DNA of 59,173 nucleotides, from positions 1-59,173 of IMG/VR virus record IMGVR_UViG_3300023184_000139; one strand, 5' to 3'. Shown piece after piece: positions 48,301 through 57,754 of the stretch. How positions within the stretch are numbered: position 1 is the first letter of the stretch; every line of letters starts with the position of its first letter. The stretch is from a virus. The position numbers and the translations under genes were made by a program. Below the pieces are notes generated by a model. The model made no database searches. It was not told where the DNA came from and saw only the letters and a program-made list of their open reading frames with translations.

Positions 48301-50024
48301 TTAATACTAAATTAAGTCCAACGGGTACGGTTAGTACTAATAAAACTAAACCCACCATTGATGTGATGAAAAGAATAATAATGAAAACATTATCAGAAGA
48401 ATTTTACTTTAAAAAATTAGAGGAAAGTTCACCGATGATATACAGTTCATTAAAAGAAAAATTAAGATATTTTCATCCAGGTTTTCACTCAATGACACCA
48501 GAAGGATTAAACTCAAGATTAACATTTTTACAACAATGTTTAAGACCAGGTGACACAATACCTGTTAAAGGTTTATCGGACAATTCAGATATAAACGCAA
48601 GAAATACGACATTTGGACCACCACCTGTATGTGTTCTAAGAGTTGGAGATTTTTATAACTCTAAAGTTATTATAAAAGATCTTAACATACAATTTGAACA
48701 AAACGTATGGGACTTAAATCCAGAAGGTATTGGTATTCAACCAATGATAGCAGATGTTACTATGCAATTAAGTTTCTTAGGTGGACAAGGATTAGAAAAA
48801 CCAGTAGAAAGATTACAAAACGCATTATCATCAAATTTCTTTGCCAATACGGAAATGTATGATGAAAGATCAATTTCTACAAATACACAAATTGGTGGTA
48901 AAGATGCGAATAAATTTACAAGAGAGTTTATACAAAGTTTAAGTGATACACTTATTCCACAAACAGCATTGAAAGATACTAAAGGTAAAGGACCGACAGA
49001 GGGTCAATATATTGGAACTTTAGAACCAATGGAACCTTCAATTAATTATACAACTTTAGTTGACCAACTCTTTGAAAAAACAAATACATATTTTACATCA
49101 TATGAAAATTTGTATAATAATGTTTTAACCTCTAATGGTTCATTACTTACAAATTTAATTATTAATAGAGACTATAGAAAGTTAAATGCTTATAACGTAT
49201 TCACGGGAGATACAAGTGTTGTAATTAGTTTATTTGGTTTATATAAAGATAAAACATTACCAACTTATATTGAGGATCTATCAAAAAAATTAACCACATA
49301 TTTAAAAGATTCAAATCCATTATATTTGATAGATACGTTTGATTTAAATAAAATTATACCTGAAAAATATCAAAAAGATATTAATGAAATATTAAGTAAT
49401 AATATTATTAATTTAGTACCAACAAAATTAAATGATATTAATGAGTTAAAAAGTATTAAAGAGTTTGAAATAAAAAGAAACGAATTAATTGAATTATTAG
49501 ATAAATTAAACCACATAACTCAAAATGGTTATGATGTTAAAACTGAGAAAAATAAAGCAACTAAATTAACATTAGGTGATTTTAGTAAAAATGAATTTTA
49601 TTTAAATTATAGTACAAATATTGATTACATCAATAATAATACAGCAAAAATGTATGAAAAGTTAGATACAACTTTTAATTTTGAAAATATAGTAATAACT
49701 CATGATGTTGTAAAAAATATATTAAATGCAATATTAAAGAATAGTATTGATGATATTGTTACAGGAGTTGAAATTCCGTTACCACAAGAAGACTATTCAC
49801 TTTCACCTAAAATTAAAGATGGTATTACTAAATGGTTTACTAAAATAAAAGAAGAAAAATTAAAATTTGGAAAACCACCAATTCGTAAAAACAGTAAACC
49901 AATTGTTTATAAAACGCCACCATTAGATGTAAGTGAAAGTGAAATACCAATAACTAATGAAATAAAATGGTTATTTGGTGAAAAACATAATGTTACAGAC
50001 GCATTAAATTATTATAGAATATGA
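45309..50024 (+). CDS. Giant baseplate protein 1 (1571 residues)
   Basis: The first 500 residues are polar and beta-rich without a recognised family. Around residue 570, WASSTLPGFTVNDLPYSERG with RVMWFPPYDLKVSEQ, and around 1060-1180 FHPGFHSMTPEGLNSRLTFL, FGPPPVCVLRVGDFYNSKVI and DLNPEGIGIQPMIADVTM, form blocks I associate with large hub or tube-initiator-type proteins of environmental myoviruses. Near residues 855-890, INSTTSKAGDDKSNYRLSVR followed by RSHAIYLTVLD follows the OmpA-like peptidoglycan-binding pattern (N-x-x-L-S-x-x-R-x-x-A). The next gene overlaps by 4 bases (ATGA). The baseplate role is inferred from these blocks and position. Confidence 0.7.
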   Translation: MPLDFNTTKDFRDNLLKRTLNPVYGRSPSPKTFTSTNYSVQSLSDSSNLLLPNVDDNRSNDLLTPQKSNIFKPNEYFIKDSFQDIPRRANLNLYPYFTQSDDNLIGIMLTKNYDTESELFKFAANNIRTNPQGPVLARISKNLNTATNAKNKIGEALAGNTTTLINIIRGKQPLIEGNESITVSSSLLGKGIDFLQTVAGTQLPFSTIPGDYLTNPRNPINVRPTDVSTGTKAWQDLTGVLGSIVGIQRRPLPSRKPSDILIEHMGSSSKNRLFDLLSFSKYSPNYTTTARSQMSTQLGRFPSQVAQGVKSLLGMEAPNSGAYIGDDRENDVKQATTDLFSGRPVRSSYYLTLMFDKVSAELFHNTKSIIENGPIGGNLTWISKNRTSKSDITGLGKTKSTDFTFRTDSILETTQKILDTKPQNGGDALAHIGHVLDQTSKYFKDGDTYISRGSAVRYMDNSGRDIGVEYARVWTKDRPYLTYGDTMPLYKETTQTPYYKGGEKPFRRTGIRKFDGSVMTNTWNLNMAPMSDGTSNREFPNSSNIVKGEKGFYAKKYMLSIENLAWASSTLPGFTVNDLPYSERGPNGGRVMWFPPYDLKVSEQNSAKWEPNTFLGRPEPIYTYQNTERNGSLSFKVIVDHPSILNLLIREHFKSINETDVDAYINAFFAGAKDIDFYSLIRKYTHLESDDIKMIQNYLGNGGDPSDIQRFKNSVSSVVKDSPDGTSTQDANKDTINKKLKLVFPNDLPGDEESDISETNYKEIISKINKTISETELRSVLTNIIIGTTSNDLNDCKSIFGKSRLESSESGSTINKVATDLQTIFTTNDTATTDLINSLTGLTADLESKSVNGDVVILINSTTSKAGDDKSNYRLSVRRSHAIYLTVLDKLNKNKVASKWGFKKLDSQLFADGMEVYTYENQYSFSELGYEGQTGNLIIRTTNYGYKANIDNIDCSKVSYSNPNLIKYSPFTYGCRSSIFSVEYEKSKKVDSPINGSVNTKLSPTGTVSTNKTKPTIDVMKRIIMKTLSEEFYFKKLEESSPMIYSSLKEKLRYFHPGFHSMTPEGLNSRLTFLQQCLRPGDTIPVKGLSDNSDINARNTTFGPPPVCVLRVGDFYNSKVIIKDLNIQFEQNVWDLNPEGIGIQPMIADVTMQLSFLGGQGLEKPVERLQNALSSNFFANTEMYDERSISTNTQIGGKDANKFTREFIQSLSDTLIPQTALKDTKGKGPTEGQYIGTLEPMEPSINYTTLVDQLFEKTNTYFTSYENLYNNVLTSNGSLLTNLIINRDYRKLNAYNVFTGDTSVVISLFGLYKDKTLPTYIEDLSKKLTTYLKDSNPLYLIDTFDLNKIIPEKYQKDINEILSNNIINLVPTKLNDINELKSIKEFEIKRNELIELLDKLNHITQNGYDVKTEKNKATKLTLGDFSKNEFYLNYSTNIDYINNNTAKMYEKLDTTFNFENIVITHDVVKNILNAILKNSIDDIVTGVEIPLPQEDYSLSPKIKDGITKWFTKIKEEKLKFGKPPIRKNSKPIVYKTPPLDVSESEIPITNEIKWLFGEKHNVTDALNYYRI

Positions 50025-50347
50025 GTAGGGATTATTTTGATAGGTATCAATTTTTTATAGATGACGGTAATTTTAGAATTGTACCAGGAATTGAGGTTGC
50101 AATTAAAGGAACTGACAAATATATACAATATAAAAAAGGTAAAGATAGATTGGATAAAATGTCACAAGAATATTATGGTAGCCCGACTTTTGGTTGGTTA
50201 ATATTAATGGCTAATCCCACGGCGGGTAGTATTGAGTTTAATATACCTGATAATTTCTTTTTGAGGATACCATATCCATTAATTAGCTCTTTACAAGATT
50301 ACAAAAGAGGTGTAGAATTGTATAATCTATATTATGGAGAAAAATAA
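50021..50347 (+). CDS. 53: Baseplate wedge protein, gp53/LysM-like
   Basis: A 108-residue protein with the small LysM-like fold of T4 gp53 and gpX-type proteins: YKKGKDRLDKMSQEYYGSPT, then FGWLILMANPTAGSIEFNIP, ending FLRIPYP. In T4, gp53 closes contacts between baseplate wedges. It overlaps both neighbours (4 bases upstream, 14 bases downstream), so the three baseplate proteins are translationally coupled. Confidence 0.7.
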   Translation: MSRDYFDRYQFFIDDGNFRIVPGIEVAIKGTDKYIQYKKGKDRLDKMSQEYYGSPTFGWLILMANPTAGSIEFNIPDNFFLRIPYPLISSLQDYKRGVELYNLYYGEK

Positions 50348-53300
50348 CATATCAAATACAGAAGATATATACGTTAAGGTTGATCAAAATAATTTAATTT
50401 ATATTGATCCAAACTCAACAATTGATAGTGAGGGAAATGTGTCTGCGAGAAACATAAAAACAGAAAAGTTAGTAATGTATGTTAATCTTGAGGCCGACAT
50501 TGTTCCAAGATCAATATTAGCGTCAAGTAATGATACAAATACATTAACAAGTATTGCAAGTGGAACATTAAATTTTCTTAAAAATGCAGACGGACAAGAT
50601 TATGATACATCATGGACAGACTCTTATTCAAAAACCGAAGAAAAAAAAGATTCAAACGGATCACCAACAGGGGAGTTTTTTCAATCAGATAAAACAGGAC
50701 AATCGTTTGGTATAAATGATATAACTATATCAATAAAAGGATTTAATTCAATACCTACAATTAGTATTAATTTTATAGACATAAGAGGTAAAACTTTATT
50801 TGAATCACCTGAAAATTCACCATATAAAGCGTTTTTTCACATACCATGGCCTATATTTTATTTAACCGTTAAAGGGTTCTATGGTAAGGCTATAAAATAT
50901 AGATTACATTTAGTTAAGTTTACAAGTAAGTTTAATGAATCAAGTGGTAATTTTGAAGTTAACACCTCATTTGTTGGATCTACATATGCTTATTTATCTG
51001 ATATTCCATTACAAGGACTTTTAAATGCTCCATATCTTTTACCAACGGAATCTGTAAAAACAAGTAAAACAAATACATTAACACTTAAAGAGCTTGAAAC
51101 CATTAAGAAATCTTCAAGGGGTTATGATATTTTAAAAACGGTTTATAACGAATATAAATTAAAAGGACTTATACCCGATGATTTTCCTGTTAAGACACTA
51201 AGAGAGGTTTTAACAATTGCAGAAACTTTAGATACATTATTAGAAAAACAAATATTTGATCAAGTTGTGGATATGAGATTATTTGCCGCAATGAAAGAAT
51301 TTGGTGAAACTATTGACAAATTTGAAGCTTCAGTGAATGGTTGGGCAAAAACTCGTTTGGAAAGAACCCCTGTAACCTCATTAGATGAAATAGATCCGAC
51401 AGACTCAACCTCAACATTACAATCTTATTATCTTAAAGTAGAGGATAAGAAATCAAAAAAATATATTGAAGGTCCAAACGAAGAAGGTTCTTTAGAACAT
51501 CTTTTAAATCTATACACAACTTTAATTGATAAAAGTCAACTTTTTACTAGAAATTTAATTAAAAATCAACCTTCAATGATTAATAATACCGGATCTTCAT
51601 TTACTGAAAGTTCATTAGGTATTAGTAAAGTTGAAAAAGATATAAACAAATATATTACAGTAAACAAAAATGAAGAGTCTAAAGTTGCGGTAAAGATTGA
51701 AAAGTTAGTAAATGATATTAGGGGTGTAAGAAGAGGTTTTGAACAACAAAGAGATAAATTAGAAAAGGCTGTAGAAATAAAAATGAACGAAATTGTTCGT
51801 AATAAAAAGAACGGTTTTGGATTTGAACCAACAATAAGAAGTATTTTTGCAGTTATATTAGCAAATGCGGAAGTTTTGATACGTTTAATGAAAGATGTAC
51901 ACAAAAGAGCATTTGAACAAGGGGAAACAAGAAAAAAGATTGTTTCTGATTTTTCAAAAGAAAGTACAGGAGAGTCAATTTATCCATGGCCTGAATTAAA
52001 GGCGACAGTAAATAAGAAAGAGAATACAATAATATATCCTGGTGATCCAGACTATCAAGTAAAATTAGGATCTGATGATCCATCTAGATGGCCTGAGGTT
52101 GCATTTCTTGAATCATATATTAGTATAGCAACAAATAAAATTGATCCTCTTTCAGAAAAAGAAGGAGGTGTTGATAAAGTACCTGATCAAACAGAAAGTG
52201 ACTTTGATAGTAAAAAAATAAAGAAAATAAGTTCAGCAAATGGTGTTGTTAATATTATACCTTATGTGAATAAATTACCAGATAACTTTGTTTATGAAAT
52301 ATATGAAAGAGCACTAACATATACATTAATTGATTCGTTTTCTGTAAAAACTATACAAGAATTAGCGAACATTGAATACTCTAATATTTCAGAATCAATA
52401 AACGGAGAAAGAAGTTTAAGACAGTTATTAAAAGTAAATATTTTAAATAGTGGTTCGCTTTTAACTCAGTTAGAAAAATTATCACCTTTTGATAAATTTT
52501 CATATTACAAAGATAATTTACCAACAACAGATTATTTAAAATCTTTTTACGAACAATCATTTAATATTGAACAATATAAAACTTCAAATGGTTTTAATGA
52601 TAAAACATCATATAAAGAACTAGATAAGGAATTGTTAAATATGGTACCGGATGAGTATAGAACAAATATATACCCTTTTTCATCTGACACATATATTAGT
52701 TATATAAAAGGAGTACTAACTTTTGACGAAAGTTTATTAAAGTTTAATGGTTTTTTAGAAGTTGATACAACACAAGGTTTAATATCAGGTCAAGCAGATC
52801 CAAAATTTTGGGCTCAGTCAAACTACGAAACAAATTTATTTGCAAAAAAGTTTAACGTAAATAATACCGCAACAAATATTTTAAACACACCATATTTTCA
52901 TAAACAATTATATTCAGATTTTAACACCACAACATCTTACGGAAAATATGCGGGATCGGCGTACCTTTTATTAAACTCAATGGCATTTACTGAGTTAGAT
53001 GAAATTAAATCAGGTTTAACACTTGATAAAAAAATACCATACAGTGTTTTACCTTCTTCTTTATTTAGAGAAGTTAGTTCTAGTCAATACATACCATATC
53101 ATTTAATTTTAAAATGGGGGTCTATATATCACAGATATAAGAAACATATAAATGAAGGTATAGATATTTTAACGGGATTTACCACATCAAATACAAATAC
53201 CACAACAACACCGATTAATGGGTCTGATTTTTTTGATTTTAATAGTGATAAAGTATATGTTATAGACCCACCGTTATATGTGAGATATAATGAAAATATA

Positions 53301-56099
53301 GATCTTGGAATACACCCTTATTATGATGATATTTTTTATAATGTAGTTAATGATGTAAGTTATTTTAATTTCTCAACCGGAAATACAACTGGATTTACTG
53401 AATCTATAACAAACGGAGTATTAAATGTAAAAAATGATATCAAAACAAATACAGGAGGTACTAGATATTATTGGACACAATATGTTGACAATTCATTAAT
53501 AACAAAAAAAGATACATTCACATTATTACCATCGGCAGGAGGTAATACAAGAATAGGTGAAATAGATTCAACAACACTTGGTGAAACAACAAGTTCTAAT
53601 AATTCTTACTCAATTGAAGAACAAAAACATTTTAGAATTATTTGGGATGACGAATCTTTAAATGATAATTTTCATGATACAGATTATAAGTTTTCGTCTT
53701 ATGATGAATACAACACAACAGTTTCAGGAAAGTATGAAATTGGAAGCGATTATAAAAAAGTTATGGACTTAATTGCAACATTTAATCCTTCAATATTGAA
53801 TGAATTTGAAAATTATTTTTTAAATTTTTCATCTGAAAGAGTTAATTTAAATGTTTCAAATAAACAATTTGAAACAACAGTCTATGACAACCTTCAAGAT
53901 TTATTAAAAGAAATTGTTACAGTAACAAAAAAGACAGACGACACTTCTATACAAATTAAGGATTTAAAAGATAAACAAAAAACTAATTTAGAGAGTATAA
54001 CAAAATCAATTTTATCAAATAACAATTTAATAAAAATTACAATTGGTAACCCAAAAGAACTTGACCCACACGTATTAATTGGTTTTATTGGTAAGGATAA
54101 AAACAATAGTTTAACTTATAAGAAATATGATAGTACAACATCATTAACAACCCCAAATAAAAAATTATTAGATCTCTATATAGGTCCACATCCGGATCAG
54201 GTTGATCCATTAATTAACCCATATCAAAATTTCTTTATAGATAATGATATTGAAATTACAGAAGATAATGTATTAATGTTTAGATCAATAGTTTACATGT
54301 ATGAAGGATTTAAAAAACTTGGATTAAGTATTAATTTTAAAGATTATCTTAGTGAAAATATTTTTACATTACCATTAGCAGCAAATTCAAGATTCAATAC
54401 CTTTATTGAACATTTAATACCTAAATTTACAAATTTTGTCTATAAAGAGGATCAAACAAAAATTGATTTTTTTGATGGTTATAACAACAAAGGTTTAAAA
54501 GTTGAATTGTATAATTTATTTAAATCCATGAATGATAAATGGATAGCAGGTAATTCAATAGGACAAAGATCTTTATTAGAGGAGTTTTTATTTTTAGACA
54601 AAGCCAACAAAGATATCGGTAACGATTATTATTTTGATATATCAAGATTAAAAATGTTAGGTGACCCTAAAAATTCAAAAATAAGTTTATTTAGCGCAAT
54701 ATCAACTTTATTAAGTGGAACGGGATTTGATTTAAGGGCATTACCGGCTTACGTTAATTTTTATGGTACTAATTTTTCAAATACACCTAAAATAATACCG
54801 TCTAAAAAAATAGCACAAAATTTATTTGGGACCTTCTTAGAAGTGGATACCCAAGAGTCGTCACCTAAAATCGTTATTCAATACGTGGGTAAAAATTCAA
54901 CACGTCCCGATATGGAAAAAAACGGTAAGTATAAATTTACCGACGATAGTTTTAATATCGGTAATACTAATAACAATCCGGTTATGATTACTTTACCTAA
55001 AGTTTTTAAAACAGGAGACCTATCAAAAACAAATAAAGTAGTTGCATTTGAAGTAAGTTTTGGTGATCAAAACCAAAGTATTTTTAAAGGGGTTACTTTA
55101 GATCAGGCATCAATAAAAAATACAAGTGAATCATTTTATGTATTGGAAAACTTAGCAAGATCCGAATCTGGGTCCGGAGCACATAATGTTGATATTGGAT
55201 TATATGATTATTATAGACAGGCCGCATATACTTGTGACGTAACATGTATGGGTAATGTTATGATACAACCCACAATGTATTTCTACCTTAAAAACATACC
55301 AATGTTTAAAGGAACATATTGGATTACTGAAGTAACACACTCCATAAAAAACGGATCAATTACAACTTCATTTAAAGGTTCAAGAGTACCATACACGGCA
55401 CTTCCTGATTTAAAAGATTCCTTTATGTCAAGTTATAAAACATTATTTGATAAGTTACAACAAAAAGCAGTTAACAGAATTAATGGTGCGGGTAAGGTTA
55501 CTGAAACAACGAGAACGGTTACAAATACTGACGGTTCTAATTATACATTTGACACTACAGATAAAAAAGTTGATAACGAGGTATTCACAAGTGAAGCGTC
55601 ATATTCAAATGCGGGAATACCATTTAATGGTTATAAAGACTCAAGATACATTTCAAAAGTCACACATCCATCTGGCACTTGGTTAAGAGCACAAGCAGTT
55701 TTAATGGGAGAAAAAAATTACGCAGTACAACCTGACACTAAAATGTCAATAGTCATTGAATCAAAAACTAAACAAGATCCACCATTAACTTGGGAAATTG
55801 TATACGATTTTACTAAAAATTATTATTTCTACGCGACTAAATTTTTAACAGATAAAGTTAAAGTTGAAGATATGATGAAATTAAAAACTACATTCTACAA
55901 CCCAAATAAACCTAATGTGAATAAAATCACCATTGACACTAGTTTTAAAGTTGACCAAACAGTTACATCACCTATTCAATTCTCAGGTGCAATTGATAAA
56001 ATAAGAGATGCTGAACCATATGGTATTGCGTTATCAGAAAAATTAATGACAGATTTAAGATTAGCTGACGGGGACATAGTTTACTTTAATGTAGGATAA
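50334..56099 (+). CDS. Giant baseplate protein 2 with hub-like C-terminal region (1921 residues)
   Basis: The N-terminal region has FGINDITISIKGFNSIPTIS with FIDIRGKTLFESPENSPY and FHIPWPIFYLTVKGFYGKAI (about residues 120-195), a beta domain conserved in related phages. Long helical and mixed regions follow. Near residues 1600-1700 the run YYRQAAYTCDVTCMGNVMIQ, then PTMYFYLKNIPMFKGTYWIT and EVTHSIKNGSITTSFKG is typical of gpD/gp27-type hub domains. The end (residues about 1770-1921) is another beta domain. It probably combines functions that T4 spreads over several baseplate genes. Confidence 0.72.
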   Translation: MEKNNISNTEDIYVKVDQNNLIYIDPNSTIDSEGNVSARNIKTEKLVMYVNLEADIVPRSILASSNDTNTLTSIASGTLNFLKNADGQDYDTSWTDSYSKTEEKKDSNGSPTGEFFQSDKTGQSFGINDITISIKGFNSIPTISINFIDIRGKTLFESPENSPYKAFFHIPWPIFYLTVKGFYGKAIKYRLHLVKFTSKFNESSGNFEVNTSFVGSTYAYLSDIPLQGLLNAPYLLPTESVKTSKTNTLTLKELETIKKSSRGYDILKTVYNEYKLKGLIPDDFPVKTLREVLTIAETLDTLLEKQIFDQVVDMRLFAAMKEFGETIDKFEASVNGWAKTRLERTPVTSLDEIDPTDSTSTLQSYYLKVEDKKSKKYIEGPNEEGSLEHLLNLYTTLIDKSQLFTRNLIKNQPSMINNTGSSFTESSLGISKVEKDINKYITVNKNEESKVAVKIEKLVNDIRGVRRGFEQQRDKLEKAVEIKMNEIVRNKKNGFGFEPTIRSIFAVILANAEVLIRLMKDVHKRAFEQGETRKKIVSDFSKESTGESIYPWPELKATVNKKENTIIYPGDPDYQVKLGSDDPSRWPEVAFLESYISIATNKIDPLSEKEGGVDKVPDQTESDFDSKKIKKISSANGVVNIIPYVNKLPDNFVYEIYERALTYTLIDSFSVKTIQELANIEYSNISESINGERSLRQLLKVNILNSGSLLTQLEKLSPFDKFSYYKDNLPTTDYLKSFYEQSFNIEQYKTSNGFNDKTSYKELDKELLNMVPDEYRTNIYPFSSDTYISYIKGVLTFDESLLKFNGFLEVDTTQGLISGQADPKFWAQSNYETNLFAKKFNVNNTATNILNTPYFHKQLYSDFNTTTSYGKYAGSAYLLLNSMAFTELDEIKSGLTLDKKIPYSVLPSSLFREVSSSQYIPYHLILKWGSIYHRYKKHINEGIDILTGFTTSNTNTTTTPINGSDFFDFNSDKVYVIDPPLYVRYNENIDLGIHPYYDDIFYNVVNDVSYFNFSTGNTTGFTESITNGVLNVKNDIKTNTGGTRYYWTQYVDNSLITKKDTFTLLPSAGGNTRIGEIDSTTLGETTSSNNSYSIEEQKHFRIIWDDESLNDNFHDTDYKFSSYDEYNTTVSGKYEIGSDYKKVMDLIATFNPSILNEFENYFLNFSSERVNLNVSNKQFETTVYDNLQDLLKEIVTVTKKTDDTSIQIKDLKDKQKTNLESITKSILSNNNLIKITIGNPKELDPHVLIGFIGKDKNNSLTYKKYDSTTSLTTPNKKLLDLYIGPHPDQVDPLINPYQNFFIDNDIEITEDNVLMFRSIVYMYEGFKKLGLSINFKDYLSENIFTLPLAANSRFNTFIEHLIPKFTNFVYKEDQTKIDFFDGYNNKGLKVELYNLFKSMNDKWIAGNSIGQRSLLEEFLFLDKANKDIGNDYYFDISRLKMLGDPKNSKISLFSAISTLLSGTGFDLRALPAYVNFYGTNFSNTPKIIPSKKIAQNLFGTFLEVDTQESSPKIVIQYVGKNSTRPDMEKNGKYKFTDDSFNIGNTNNNPVMITLPKVFKTGDLSKTNKVVAFEVSFGDQNQSIFKGVTLDQASIKNTSESFYVLENLARSESGSGAHNVDIGLYDYYRQAAYTCDVTCMGNVMIQPTMYFYLKNIPMFKGTYWITEVTHSIKNGSITTSFKGSRVPYTALPDLKDSFMSSYKTLFDKLQQKAVNRINGAGKVTETTRTVTNTDGSNYTFDTTDKKVDNEVFTSEASYSNAGIPFNGYKDSRYISKVTHPSGTWLRAQAVLMGEKNYAVQPDTKMSIVIESKTKQDPPLTWEIVYDFTKNYYFYATKFLTDKVKVEDMMKLKTTFYNPNKPNVNKITIDTSFKVDQTVTSPIQFSGAIDKIRDAEPYGIALSEKLMTDLRLADGDIVYFNVG

Positions 56100-56123
56100 T
56101 AAGAATATTAATAAAAGTTGGGA

Positions 56124-56131
56124 TATTTATA
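56124..56131 (+). promoter_or_regulatory. Late-promoter-like motif
   Basis: TATTTATA in the context GATATTTATA, 17 bases before the ATG at 56149. It probably drives the four small genes to the terminator at 57679-57707. Confidence 0.6.
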
Positions 56132-56148
56132 CATATAAAACAAATATT

Positions 56149-56352
56149 ATGGAAAATAATAGATTAAATGATACCATGGATCAGTTTTTAAACCCTAAAA
56201 AGGTTAAAAACGTATCTAATGATGGTATGGAAAGAGAAGAATGTGATTTAGTAACGGGTGAATGTTACACAATCAGAGAAAAAGACGGAATCGTTGAAAG
56301 AATAAATAAAAAATACGTTACAAACGACGGAAGACAATTATTACAAGATTAA
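56149..56352 (+). CDS. Small hypothetical protein with Cys pair
   Basis: A 67-residue charged protein (DQFLNPKKVKNVSNDGMERE; CDLVTGECYTIREKDGIVER). The C-x6-C with V-T-G-E between could be a small turn or metal site. It is first in a late-type operon and starts 17 bases after the motif. No recognised family. Confidence 0.68.
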   Translation: MENNRLNDTMDQFLNPKKVKNVSNDGMEREECDLVTGECYTIREKDGIVERINKKYVTNDGRQLLQD

Positions 56353-56356
56353 TACT

Positions 56357-57049
56357 ATGTTAGAGAAAAAATTATTAGAAGAAGTAAAACGTTTCAATGC
56401 TATCAACAAGTATAGTAAGAAAATGATTATGGAGCAAGATGCTCCACCACCAGCACCAGAAGAAGATCCATTAGGTGATGTTCCACCACCTCCAACAGGT
56501 GATGCGGGTGCACCAACAGATGTTCCTCCTCCACCTCCAGCAGGTGATATGGGTGGTGATGTCCCTCCACCAGCAGGTGACATGGGAACTCCTCCAATGG
56601 ATGAAGCAGGTATGGGTGGTGATACAGAAGAAATTGATATTACAGATTTAGTTAATATGACTAAAAATATTAAAAATGATCTTGAAAGTAATAAACAAGA
56701 CAATTCTGCAGTTATTAATAAAATGGACGACGTATTCACTAAACTGAATGATCTAGAAAGTAAATTGGCTCAAATGGATCAAGTTATGGCTAAGATTGAC
56801 CAATTAGGTGCAACGGTTGAGGCTAACAAACCTAAAAGTGAAGTTGAAAAATTAGAAATGAGATCTTTAGATTCATATCCGTTTAATGAAAAACCACAAG
56901 AGTTCTTTGCTCATAAACAAGGTGAAATGAGAGCAAGTGGTAAGAACGAATATGTTTTAACAAAAGACGATGTTGAGAACTACGCCCCTGACGCATTAAA
57001 GACCTCATTCAACCCAAACGAAGATCAAAAAGATGAATATAGCTTCTAA
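56357..57049 (+). CDS. Pro-rich, coiled-coil virion-type protein
   Basis: A 230-residue protein. The helical N terminus LEKKLLEEVKRFNAINKYSK, then KMIMEQ, resembles the tag motif of other proteins here (L-x-E, V-K-R, M) and contains L-L-E and I-M-E as possible gp21-type cleavage sites. Residues about 33-90 are Pro/Gly/Asp repeats (DVPPPPPAGDMGGDVPPP). Residues about 95-160 form a coiled coil (MDDVFTKLNDLESKLAQMDQ; VMAKIDQL). The C-terminal part is globular (SYPFNEKPQEFFAHKQ). It overlaps the ferritin-like gene by 17 bases. A head-interior role is possible. Confidence 0.68.
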   Translation: MLEKKLLEEVKRFNAINKYSKKMIMEQDAPPPAPEEDPLGDVPPPPTGDAGAPTDVPPPPPAGDMGGDVPPPAGDMGTPPMDEAGMGGDTEEIDITDLVNMTKNIKNDLESNKQDNSAVINKMDDVFTKLNDLESKLAQMDQVMAKIDQLGATVEANKPKSEVEKLEMRSLDSYPFNEKPQEFFAHKQGEMRASGKNEYVLTKDDVENYAPDALKTSFNPNEDQKDEYSF

Positions 57050-57404
57050 AATAAAGTTCCTAATGGAACTACAGGCTCAAGTTAAGATTAACCATTGGCA
57101 AACCAAAGGTTATGCAAGACACAATGCCTTTGATAAGTTATATGAAGGATTGGTTGATTTGACAGATACTTTTGCTGAGGCTGCGATGGGTAAGTACGGT
57201 AGATTTAAATTAGAAGAAGAAGATAAAAGTATCAACATTGTAAATTTAACTGAATTAGATCTAAAGGACATGTTACAAACATCTAAGGAAGCGTTAATTC
57301 AATGGACAAGTGAGTTTGATTCAACAGATACGGATATAATGAATATTCGTGATGAGATTTTAGGACTATTAAATAAAATAACATATCTATTAACATTAGA
57401 ATAA
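57033..57404 (+). CDS. Ferritin-like helical protein (DUF5856 type)
   Basis: A 123-residue, all-helical protein. KFLMELQAQVKINHWQTKGY, then ARHNAFDKLYEGLVDLTDTF and GKYGRF follow a ferritin/Dps-like four-helix pattern: H-W-x-T in helix 1 and H-x-x-x-D/E-x-x-Y-E at helix 2 are the positions that hold the metal site in Dps relatives. The second pair of helices is shorter and lacks clear ligands, so metal binding is uncertain. Similar small proteins occur in many environmental phages; function unproven. Confidence 0.7.
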   Translation: MNIASKIKFLMELQAQVKINHWQTKGYARHNAFDKLYEGLVDLTDTFAEAAMGKYGRFKLEEEDKSINIVNLTELDLKDMLQTSKEALIQWTSEFDSTDTDIMNIRDEILGLLNKITYLLTLE

Positions 57405-57421
57405 AAATAAAAAAATAAGAA

Positions 57422-57655
57422 ATGGCTATAACAAACGCATCAACAAGACGTACAACTTCAGTTAATGCATTTACAGGATTAACGTATATTGACACAATAA
57501 TAGGTACTGCCGCAGGTAACGGACTTTTTTCTGTTGTAGTGGAAGGTAATTATATTGATGATACAATTACAGGGTCAATAGTAAGTGCAGGATATACAGT
57601 AAGAAAGAAATTTGACGACATGGGAACATACCCAATGTATACCATAAATTGGTAA
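57422..57655 (+). CDS. Small beta-rich hypothetical protein
   Basis: A 77-residue protein: AITNASTRRTTSVNAFTGLT, then GLFSVVVEGNYIDDTITGSI, then VSAGYTVRKKFDD, ending YPMYTINW. The S-x-G-Y-T-V helix-strand followed by a final I-x-W strand recurs in small phage virion proteins. Last gene before the terminator in the 56149-57655 operon. Function unknown. Confidence 0.66.
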   Translation: MAITNASTRRTTSVNAFTGLTYIDTIIGTAAGNGLFSVVVEGNYIDDTITGSIVSAGYTVRKKFDDMGTYPMYTINW

Positions 57656-57678
57656 AAAAAATACTTTAAAAATAGTTC

Positions 57679-57707
57679 AACCCAGATTTTATAGTCTGGG
57701 TTTTTTT
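57679..57707 (+). terminator. Terminator before the SSB gene
   Basis: AACCCAGA (57679-57686) pairs perfectly with TCTGGGTT (57695-57702) around TTTTATAG, followed by a T-run to 57707. It separates late-type genes from replication genes. Confidence 0.88.
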
Positions 57708-57754
57708 ATGTATATTATAACATAAATGATTATTAAAATTTAAATCAAAATCAC

